DNA from: Firmicutes bacterium UBA6113
GTDB taxonomy: Bacteria > Bacillota > Clostridia > Tissierellales > Sedimentibacteraceae
Assembly (NCBI GenBank): GCA_002422545.1
Contig: DIWF01000017.1
Location: 107,265-171,264 of the forward strand
DNA length: 64,000 bases
Direction of reading: 5' to 3'
A model generated the notes under the pieces. It had not been told where the DNA came from and ran no database searches. It saw only the letters and a list, made by a program, of their open reading frames with translations. Both the position numbers and the translations under genes were made by a program. This document shows positions 51,206 through 60,900 of this stretch, piece by piece (within the stretch, counting starts at the first letter, position 1; every line of letters begins with the position of its first letter).

Positions 51206-52018
51206 TTATTTAATTGCATTCCACATGGAACCATTTTGAACAAATTTATATCCATTTCGAGTTAAAAAATCTACTTCTTGAGCGAAATAGCCTGTAGCTT
51301 GATAAGGGTTATGTGTTAAAACAAAACTCTTGCCCTGAACCATTTGCTGCTGTAGAAACTGTTCATTTATGTTCCACATGTTTTTCTCTCCAACAGTTTT
51401 TGCTACGTCGTCCCATGCATCAAGTTGAAAATATGAAGAACCCCTGGCTTCTGCCACTTTAACATATGATATTCCATCCTGGTTAAATTTGCCAAGCACA
51501 ACTTCGGATGAGCCAGCATTTTTAGTAGCAGTTTTTGCATAATTAGCATAGTTCCCCGCGCCCTCAACATATGGAACCTTATCCGACGTCTTTTGCAAAT
51601 ATGCGACTACAAACTCCGAAAAACCGTATATTACCGGTATTGAATTTCCTAAAAGTTCACCATTTTTATATAAATCTGCATGCTCTCCCGAATATGGTAT
51701 AGCCTCATATCCTTCAGGTAATAACCCGGCTTTATCAAAAAACCAACTCCAGAAATTCCCTCCATACATTCCATTAGCCATACCCTCAGTCATTGGCGAA
51801 TGTTGTATATAGAAATCTAAATCAGCATTTCTCGTCCGCTCATCAGAAATGAGATTATTATCACATTTTTTAATCTTTTTCTGATAATCTTTGGCCTGGG
51901 ATAAATCGAATCCATGTACAGGTGCAGTCGCTGACGATACAATTCCCTCAATAAACATATCTTTATGTTCTTTGTCGATAATACCGATAATCAAAACTCT
52001 TTTCTGAATATGCTCCAT
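51206..52018 (-). CDS. RHS-B toxin tip, separated from its core by a frameshift
   Basis: From about 51971 downward this frame carries the last conserved RHS segment (EHKDMFIEGIVSSATAPVHG, FDLSQAKDYQKKIKKCDNNL) and then a unique tip of about 210 residues (PMTEGMANGMYGGNFWSWFF, GSSYFQLDAWDDVAKTVGEK, SFVLTHNPYQATGYFAQEVD). The N-terminal 16 codons up to the frameshift are out-of-frame core and meaningless. The C-terminal motif NGYKFVQNGSMWNAI is of a kind seen at the end of Firmicutes polymorphic toxins, but I cannot assign an activity. Confidence 0.7.
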   Translation of the reverse strand: MEHIQKRVLIIGIIDKEHKDMFIEGIVSSATAPVHGFDLSQAKDYQKKIKKCDNNLISDERTRNADLDFYIQHSPMTEGMANGMYGGNFWSWFFDKAGLLPEGYEAIPYSGEHADLYKNGELLGNSIPVIYGFSEFVVAYLQKTSDKVPYVEGAGNYANYAKTATKNAGSSEVVLGKFNQDGISYVKVAEARGSSYFQLDAWDDVAKTVGEKNMWNINEQFLQQQMVQGKSFVLTHNPYQATGYFAQEVDFLTRNGYKFVQNGSMWNAIK

Positions 52019-53735
52019 ATGGATCTAAGTCATCTATTACAGGACGCAGTCCATCTGGGTCTATATAAATAACCGGATTATTTTTTACATATAGGTACTG
52101 CACAAGCTGTACAGGATCTGTAGCATAGTCTGTAATGTCATAGACACTGCCATCCAAAATTGGATCAATTGAAGCAAACCTTCTGTTTTGCGCATCATAG
52201 AACCTTGCTTTTGCATAGTACATACTAAGCACGCTGTCATAATCATGTGTAGCATACCTCTTCACCATGTCAAGCTCTCGCTGTCCGCACTTTAATACTG
52301 CATTGTGGGTTATTTCACCCCATTCGTTGTAGTGAGTCCAGCTTTCTACTTTGCCGGTCATTGGACTTGTCAGATAATCTGCTGTGCCTAGATAGTCCAT
52401 GTGGTAGTATAGCCTTATCTGGTTGACATTTTCAATTAGGTTGCCAGCACTTGTATCTACGCCGGTGATGTTGACACTTAGTCTGTCATTGCCGTAGACA
52501 TAGCGGTATTCAAGACTGTTTACTTCGTATTCCATCAGTGGCTCAAAGGTCTCACTGGTGTAGTCCACAACAAACTGCTTTACAACAGTGGAGGTCTTGT
52601 TAAGTTCAGGGCTGGCTGCTACAACCTCCGGAGCAAGCTTATCCTTTTTGTCCTTCTTGCCTGTCTGTGGGTCTACAACAACTTCTCCTGCTACCATGGT
52701 TGTCAGAGCAGATACATCATGGTAGCCGTAAGCATTCTTTTTAATGACCCATGTATTCTCAACAAGGGCACCCAGACCGTTGTACAGATATGCGCTGCTT
52801 TCTCCCAGCTCATTTATCCCAAGCACCATTTTGTTTGTCTCGTCGTAGGTATACTCTCCGGTGACGGAAATCTTACTGTTCTTGGTGTAGGTTTCCTGAA
52901 TGAGGTTACCGCGCCTGTCGTAGGTAAAATCACTCTGGGACATCCATCCGTCTTCGGTCTTTTTGGTAATCTGGTTCAGATTATTAAATTTGTAGTCTAT
53001 GGACTTGTTTCCAAGCTCGGTTTCATAAGTCAGGTTACCCAATGAATCATACTGATATGTTCGTGTCTTGTTTCCGTAGTTCTCGTGTGCTGATGTTACG
53101 CGGTGCAATGCGTCATAGGTGTAGGTATTTTCAACCGTAGCCTCTCCTGTACCATTGCCGCGCATGTACTCATATGTCATGTTTCCGCAGTCGTCGTATG
53201 TATAAGCATGCTTCTGCTGCTTCATTTCATTGTTTGATGGGTCTGTGTCTGTTACATTCAAAAGCTGGCCTACGGAGTCATATTGATAATCTTCAACCCA
53301 GCCGTGAGGATATTCCATCTTAGAAATACGGTTCATGCCATCATAGTTGTAGTGAGTTGTTCGTCCGTCAGTTTCTGTTACTGACTTAAGGTTGCCCAAA
53401 AGGTCATAAGTCTTGGCAGCAGTAGTGTTGTCAGGATACTTGACTGAAGTCTGGTTGCCTGTTTCGTCGTAGTTGTATTCAACAACTTTTCCTTTTGTGT
53501 CGGTAGTCCTGGTAATGCGGTTTAATAAATCAACCTCGAAGGATGTCTTTCCTGTCCAGTCATTTATTTCCACCAGATCTCCTACCTTATTGTATCGGTA
53601 TGATACCTCTTTTCCTCCATTATAGTTGATTGAGGTAATCATATCAAGACCACTATAGGCATATGCAGTGACTTTTCCATCGGCATCTGTCTTTGTTTTA
53701 AGGTTGCCGTTACCGTCATATGTGTATACTGTCGA
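51839..53735 (-). repeat. Direct repeat of about 1.9 kb, matching 55511-57400
   Basis: RHS-B and the intact RHS gene share near-identical DNA over this length in the same direction. The match ends sharply at the codon for ISDE on the toxin side and in a YD repeat on the other side. Such repeats allow exchange or deletion between the two copies, which would replace the expressed toxin tip and its immunity gene. Confidence 0.85.
51963..53642 (-). pseudogene. 5'-truncated RHS core (RHS-B), frameshifted before its toxin
   Basis: This 559-codon frame, with RHS homology reaching to about 53735, is nearly identical to the last third of the intact RHS protein: YD repeats, the DKLAPEVVAASPELNKTSTV spacer, and the core signature YYAKARFYDAQNRRFASIDP. 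It lacks the N-terminal two-thirds and any signal peptide. One extra T in a run at 51971-51973 (three T here, two in the intact gene at 55642-55643) shifts it out of frame just before the toxin. It acts at most as a silent donor of a toxin tip. Confidence 0.85.
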
Positions 53736-53825
53736 GTTGTCATTGTCATCTATAGGATTATAACGGAGATGTTTCCATAATTATGTCAACATCCCCGTAC
53801 CTATGTCACACAGGTGACTATGGGT

Positions 53826-54272
53826 TTATTGAATCCTACCCAAATTTCTGTCCGCCTGAACTTGCAGTTGCATAGTTTTAGGTCCCATATACTTCTGGGC
53901 TATTCCCAGAATTGTTCTGTCGTTACCTAATATTTCAAGAACAGTAATTGAAAAAATGTTTACCAAATAATTATCCTCACAATTAGAAACTTCTTCAAAG
54001 TAATCAAAAGTACGCCTTAATAACTTAATATTCGTATCTTCACTTAATAGCTTAAGAATTTCTGGCATAAAGACGTCTTCAATTATGACCGTTTCTAGAA
54101 CCTCTCCATTATCTTCAATCGACTTCCTGTACTCATTTTTCGATGAAGGAATAAAATCTAGCATAACTCTTAAAAACTCTTCTGATTTCTCACTCATATC
54201 AATAAACTCCTTTATTTGAACAGATTTTATTGCATTGTTTAAGTCATTTCTAAAAGCCTCAAGTATATCCAT
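53826..54272 (-). CDS. DUF7674-like protein, probable orphan immunity protein
   Basis: The 148-residue helical protein has segments typical of the DUF7674 family of toxin-associated proteins (IIEDVFMPEILKLLSEDTNI, NIFSITVLEILGNDRTILGI, AQKYMGPKTMQLQVQADRNL). It lies downstream of the intact RHS gene and its first immunity gene and before RHS-B, with no toxin of its own, so it may protect against toxins of other strains. Family recall is from memory. Confidence 0.65.
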   Translation of the reverse strand: MDILEAFRNDLNNAIKSVQIKEFIDMSEKSEEFLRVMLDFIPSSKNEYRKSIEDNGEVLETVIIEDVFMPEILKLLSEDTNIKLLRRTFDYFEEVSNCEDNYLVNIFSITVLEILGNDRTILGIAQKYMGPKTMQLQVQADRNLGRIQ

Positions 54273-54370
54273 GTCATTTAGACCTAACTTTCTTTATTTT
54301 TTCAAATTATTCAATTGGCTCAACCTTTGTTGCGCTTTTGTTATATGCATCACCTTGAAATTTTCTTCTT

Positions 54371-54441
54371 AACACCGCTTCGGGGCCATGTAGAGATGAA
54401 AACCTCACTTACCGCAGAAAAAAGAAAGCCAAAGCGGTGTT
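54371..54441. repeat. Inverted repeat and decayed coding trace
   Basis: AACACCGCTT (54371-54380) and AAGCGGTGTT (54432-54441) form inverted arms. Around and after them the plus strand reads through about 50 codons without a stop (YRRKKKAKAVLQPELDYVNT) into the DUF4279 gene's 3' end. No family is recognised. It may be the trace of a mobile element or another gene in this 262-bp gap. Confidence 0.35.
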
Positions 54442-54534
54442 ACAGCCGGAGTTGGATTATGTTAACACGTTTGAAATCATAAAGAAAGACCACATCAGTC
54501 GAAACTGTGTGACCTTCCAGTCTATTGATTACAA

Positions 54535-54948
54535 TTATTCATTATCTACAGCACCAAAGGAAAGGATATGAAAATCTAAGCTTAATCCAATCTTTTCTAA
54601 TTTCTTAATTATTTCATTGCTCAATCTAAATCCCATTTGACCATACTCAGAACGAAAGTAGCAATTGATTATTACATTTTTATATCTACTTCTTGCGTCT
54701 TTTATAAATTTACAATATGGCAATAAATCATCAAGCATTGAAGATAAATCTCTGAAAATATTCTCACAATCTACTATAGCAACTTCATAAGACCATATAT
54801 CATAAGGAGCCTCGATATTTTTTAGTTTGCCTATCATTTCTCCTTTTCTTATAATTTTGCTAGGTTTAATCGGGAAATTATCTTCTATTCCTTTAAAATC
54901 TAAGTTTATATCACTGATACTCAAGGCAAAACTTCCAACAATGTCCAT
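54535..54948 (-). CDS. DUF4279 protein, probable cognate immunity of the intact RHS toxin
   Basis: The 137-residue protein has the DUF4279 layout: strand-rich start (VGSFALSISDINLDFKGIED), substrate-pocket-like PSKIIRKGEMIGKL, APYDIWSYEVAIVD, and the end KKLEKIGLSLDFHILSFGA. DUF4279 genes often follow polymorphic toxins. It begins 9 bp after the stop of the intact RHS gene, which supports a cognate immunity role. Preventing self-intoxication is inferred, not shown. Confidence 0.75.
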   Translation of the reverse strand: MDIVGSFALSISDINLDFKGIEDNFPIKPSKIIRKGEMIGKLKNIEAPYDIWSYEVAIVDCENIFRDLSSMLDDLLPYCKFIKDARSRYKNVIINCYFRSEYGQMGFRLSNEIIKKLEKIGLSLDFHILSFGAVDNE

Positions 54949-54957
54949 TTTATTCTC

Positions 54958-57900
54958 CTACTTTCCCTTTAATTGTTTTGCATATTCTAGTAATTCTTTG
55001 TAGGTGAAGTTCTGATTCGCTTTCATTCCTAAATCTGCCTTCAATTCATGAATATACTCACCAAAAACATTCCTATCAACACCTACCTCCTTCGCTGCAT
55101 CATTAACCATTTTTAAATCTCTTTTAGCCATCATTTGCAAATCAAGCTTGTTTGCAGCAGCTATCTCTTCATCTGTTAAAGTTTGCGGAATATTGTTTTT
55201 CTTTAAAATATCATATGGATTAGACTTAAGCGTTCCCTTAATTTTATTTAATTGATTACTTGCTCCCTTGATTGCTTGACCAGCTGCATAGCTAACCTGA
55301 CTTCCAATCAAATAGCCCATTGAAACATCAAATGCCTCACCTGCACTCTGGTTTCCACCGGCTCCTATAATATAATAATTTCTTGCATTATTATATCTAA
55401 TTGACCATGTATATTTTGCCATATCTGCTATCGCGGCTGCTGTTTCTAATGGAGTATTTGCATTACGATATCGTGTTTGAAGTTCAATTACTTTATCTTT
55501 ATCCGTCCCCTCATCAGAAATGAGATTATTATCACATTTTTGAATCTTTTTATTATAATCTCTGGCCTGGGATAAATCAAATCCATGTACAGGTGCAGTT
55601 GCTGACGATACAATTCCCTCAATAAACATATCTTTATGTTCTTGTCGATAATACCGATAATCAAAACTCTTTTCTGAATATGCTCCATATGGATCTAAGT
55701 CATCTATTACAGGACGTAGTCCATCTGGGTCTATGTAAATAACCGGATTATTTTTTACATACAGATACTGCACAAGCTGTACAGGGTCTTTAGCATAGTC
55801 TGTAATGTCATATTTACTTCCGTCTAAAATCGGATCAATTGAAGCAAACCTTCTGTTTTGCGCATCATAGAACCTTGCTTTGGCATAGTACATTTCAAGC
55901 ACGCTGTCATAGTCGTGAGTAGCATATCGCTTCACCATGTCAAGCTCTCGCTGACCGCACTTCAGTACTGCATTGTGGGTAATTTCTCCCCATTCGTTGT
56001 AGTGAGTCCAGCTTTCTACTTTTCCAGTCATTGGACTTGTCAGGTAATCTGCCGTACCCAGATAATCCATGTGGTAGTACAGCCTTATCTGGTTGACCTT
56101 CTCAATTAGGTTGCCCGAGCTGGTATCTACGCCGGTGATGTTGACACTCAATCTGTCATTGCCGTAGACATAGCGGTATTCAAGACTGTTTATCTCGTAC
56201 TCCATCAGTGGTTCAAAGGTCTCACTGATATAGTCCACAACAAACTGCTTTACAACAGTGGATGTCTTGTTAAGCTCAGGGCTAGCTGCTACTACCTCCG
56301 GAGCAAGCTTATCCTTTTTGTCCTTCTTGCCTGTCTGTGGGTCTACAACAACCTCTCCTGCTACCATGTTTGTCAGAGCAGATACGTCATGATAGCCGTA
56401 AGCATTCTTTTTAATGACCCATGTATTTTCAACAAGCGCACCCAAACCATTGTACAGGTATGCGCTGCTTTCTCCCAGCTCATTTACCCCAAGTACCATT
56501 TTGTTTGTCTCGTCGTAGGTATACTCTCCGGTGACAGAAACCTTGCCGTTTTTGGTGTTGGCCTCTCGAATCAGATTGCCGCGCCTGTCGTATGTGAAAT
56601 CGTTCTGTGTATTCCATCCGTCCTCAGACTTTTTGGTAATCTGGTTCAGATTATTAAATTTGTAGTCTATGGATTTGTTTCCAAGCTCGGTTTCATAGGT
56701 CAGGTTACCCAAAGAATCATACTGGTATGTTCGTGTCTTGTTGCCGTAGTTCTCGTGTGCTGATATTACGCGGTGCAATGCGTCATAGGTGTAGGTATTT
56801 TCAACTGTAGCCTCTCCTGTACCGTTGCCGCGCATATATTCATATGTCATGTTGCCGCAGTCGTCGTATGTATAAGCATGCTTCTGCTGCTTCATGTCAT
56901 TGTTTGATGGGTCTGTGTCTGTTACATTCAAAAGCTGGCCTACGGAGTCATATTGGTAGTCTTCAACCCAGCCATGAGGGTATTCCATCTTAGAAATACG
57001 GTTCATGCCATCATAGTTGTAGTGAGTTGTTCGTCCGTCAGTTTCTGTTACTGACTTAAGGTTGCCCAAAAGGTCATAAGTCTTGGCAGCAGTAGTGTTG
57101 TCAGGATACTTGACTGAGGTCTGGTTGCCTGTTTCGTCGTAGTTGTATTCAACAACTTTTCCTTTTGTGTCGGTAGTCCTGGTAATGCGGTTTAATAAAT
57201 CAACCTCGAAGGATGTCTTTCCTGTCCAGTCATTCATTTCCACCAGATCTCCTACCTTATTGTATCGGTATGATACCTCTTTTCCTCCATTATAGTTGAT
57301 TGAGGTAATCATATCAAGACCATTATATGCATATGCAGTCACTTTTCCGTCGGCGTCTGTCTTTGTTTTAAGATTTGCGTTGCCGTCATAAGTGTAGGTT
57401 GTTACATCTCCTAATGCATTTACTTCACGGGTCACAAGCCCTCTGCCGTCAAACTCGTACAAAGTAATCTCCCATTCGTCTACATTGTCCTGTGTATCAA
57501 CGCGGTGCATTGAGGTCTTTATTAAATTGTTCATTGAATCGTATTCAAACAAGGCGCTGTTTCCCATAGCATCTATGGTTTCAATAATATTTCCGTTGGC
57601 GTCCAAATTATATCTGGTCTTATGCCCGGCCTTGTCAGTGCTGCTTATTATCTTTCCTTCTCCGTTATATTCAAATGTCTCTGTTTTTCCGTCAGGAGTA
57701 GTGATGGAAACAAGACGGTCTAAGGCATCGTATACATAAGTGGTAGAGCCATCAACTGTTGTCTTCTTAACCATGTTGCGTCTGCCGTCGTACTCGTAGG
57801 ATATGGTATAGCCTTCGGCATTGGTTTCGGTCGCCACATCGCCGCGGTCAGTGTAGGTAAAAGAAGTCACGCCTCCGCGTGCATCTGTAACGGTGAGGAC

Positions 57901-60900
57901 ACGGTCCATTTCATCATAGGTGTATAGGATTGCATTTCCAAGTGCATCTGTAATTTTGACTATTCTGCCACAATCGTCATAAATATAATGTGTTTGTGCA
58001 CCTTCCTCGTTGATAACCTTGATGAGACGTCCATCTGCATCGTATGTCTTGGAGGAAACTCCACCTTCAGCATCTGTTTTGCTCACCAGTCGGTCAAGTC
58101 CGTCATAGGTGTAGTAGGTTGTATTGCCGTTACCATCGGTCCCAGAAAGTTTATTTCCATTACCGTCATAAGTGAAGCTGTAAGTATAGCCAGCAGCATC
58201 CACGTATGAAATAAGCCTGTCAGCTGCATCATAGGTATACATGATGCTGTATCCGTCTGCTTGGGTAATCTTAACAACATTGCCATTACCATCATATTCG
58301 GTGGTTGTTACAGCACACTTTGGGTCTGTTATTGATGCAACACGTCCCAGCACGTCGTAAGTGTATGTGGTTGTAGCTCCGTCGGTATTTGTTTCGGAAA
58401 TCAGGTTTCCGTCTCTGTCGTAAACCAAGCTGCTTTCACCGCCAAGGGCATTGGTGGTCTTGATCAGATTGCCCACTTTGTCATATTCGAACATAGTGGT
58501 GTAGTCTCTTGCGTTTTTCAGTTCTGTCATGCGGTTGTTGGAATCGTAGGTGTATGTTACGACATAGCCTTCTTCATCGGTAACGGTAATGTTGTTGCCA
58601 TTTGAGTCGAAGGTATATGCAACACTGGTACCATCTTTGTTTGTCATGCCTATGAGCTGACCCTTTGCATCGTAGAAGAATGTAACTACATGACCCATTG
58701 GATCGGTAGTGCTTGAGATACGGTCCATAGAATCATAGGTATTGGCTGTGCTTATGCCCAGCGGTGTAATCTCAGTTAGTCGATTACCGTCTTGGTCATA
58801 GGTATAACGAGTAATTCCTCCCATTGGGTCTGTGCAGGAAGTCATGTTGCCGTCTGCATCATAGGTGTATTCACGCACGTTGCCGTTTCTGTCGGTGTCT
58901 TTAATTAGCTGTCCTAATGCGTCATAGGACTGTGATGAAGTATATCCCAGAGGGTCGATGGCTCCCGTTGTATTTCCTTCGGCATCGTAATCATAGGTAC
59001 GAAGATTTCCGTTCCAGTCTGTTGAAGAAATTAATCTATCAAGACTGTCATACATATAAGTGTAGGATTTACCGTCTGCATTGATTATCTCGGTGATATT
59101 TCCGTTTTTATCATATACTGTCCTTGATGTGTTGCCTTCAGGAGTCGTGGTTTCTGAAAGTCTTCCCATCGGGTCGTATGAATATTGTGTTGTGTTGCCT
59201 TCTGCATCGGTTATTGAGGAAATTTCATTGTTTTTAGTATATGTGTATGTTGTAACATATCCCATTGAATCTGTTCTTGTAAGAACATTTCCCATAGCAT
59301 CATAGTCCTGGGATGTGATTCCTCCGTTTGGATCTGTGGTTGAAAGAATTCGGCGGTTGCTGTCATATGTATATGTAGTAACACCGCCTAATTCGTCAGT
59401 AATGCTTGTAATAGCCCCGTTGGAGTCATAGCTGTAGCTTACAAAACTTCCGTCTGCATGTGTAACAGAGGTAAGCCTTCCAAGTTCATCATAGCTGTTG
59501 TTTGTAACAAAGCCTCTTGAGTTGGTTATACCTGTATTGTTATACCTGTTGTCATAGGTATATGATTCGGTGTTTCCGTCCGGTGATGTGATACTTTCAA
59601 GATTTCCAACGCTGTCGTAAACGTAAGTGGTTTTACCGTTTAGTGCATTTGTGGAACCGGCCAGATTGTTGTTTGCATCATATATGTATGTGGTTGTGCT
59701 GCCGTTTCTGTCACGCTCTGAAATCAGATTGCCGTTAGAATCGTAAGTACGAACGGTGCTCTGATTCATTGCATCTGTTACCTTGGTCTTATTACCGACA
59801 CCATCATAGTAATAGTTTGTCTCATTGCCGTTAGCGTCAGCAGTGGACATTGTCCTTTGCATACTGTCATAACCGCTTGATATCACACCACCCATGGGAT
59901 TGGTGGTAGTCAGAAGATTTCCGTTGGCATTGTATGTGTAACGCCATGTGGCACCAACAGCATTGGTCATTGATGTCATACGTCCACCTGCGTCGTAGGT
60001 ATACATGGTTGCTGCACCGTTGGCATTTGTTGTAATATTAAGATTACCGTCTGTATCATATTCATAGGTTGTAACATTACCTAAAGGATTGGTGATGGAG
60101 GTAACATTGCTCTGGGCATTATATGTATATGCCGTCATATTCCCCATCCAGTCGCTCTCTGTAAGATTAAAGCCGTTTCCGTCAACGGTGTATTCTTTTA
60201 CGTTACCTGAAGGGTCAGTTACTTTCACTAATTTTCCTGCCGAAGTGTACTCGTAGTATGTTGTTGCTCCGTCAGGCAGTGTCTGTGAGAGGATTCGCCC
60301 TATTTCATCATATGTGTAGGTTGTGGTATTACCTAAGGCATCTGTTGCGCTAGTACGGTTTCCCGCTTCATCATAATTATAAGTTGTGGTGTTTTCCAGG
60401 GCATCCGTTGATGAAATAAGGTTGTTGTTTTCATCATACTCAAAGTATTTTGTGTTTACGTTTCCGTCCGTTGCGGTGCTTATGTTGCCGTTTGTGTCGT
60501 ATTCGTAGGTAGTTTGTGCTCCCTCGCCGTCAGTGTATCTTATGAGCTGGTTACTCACATTATAGCTGAATTTCTCCAGGCTTCCATCAGGATATTTTAT
60601 TTCACTTATGTTTCCTCTGTCATCGTGTTGGTATGTTGTTTTGTTCCCGTTTTTATCGGTTTCCGACACTTTCTGGTGAAGCTCGTTATATTCTATGAGT
60701 TTTGTTCCGTAGCTGTCTGTTTCTTCTATAATTCTTCCCAGCTCGTCGTAGATGATGTACAGCTCATAGCCGTTGTCTCTCATTACGGTATTTTTTCTTG
60801 CAAGAATGTCGTATGTGAAATGTGCTGTTCCCTGCTCCTTCACATATTGTGTTATAACTCTTGCCTGGTCGTCATATGTGTTTTCAATGTACTTTGTTCC

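Noticed and set aside
55488..55688. 66-codon frame inside RHS-A starting MEHIQKRVL
   Set aside because: It is the +1 shadow of the RHS-A reading frame; the same shadow is the false start of the RHS-B toxin frame.
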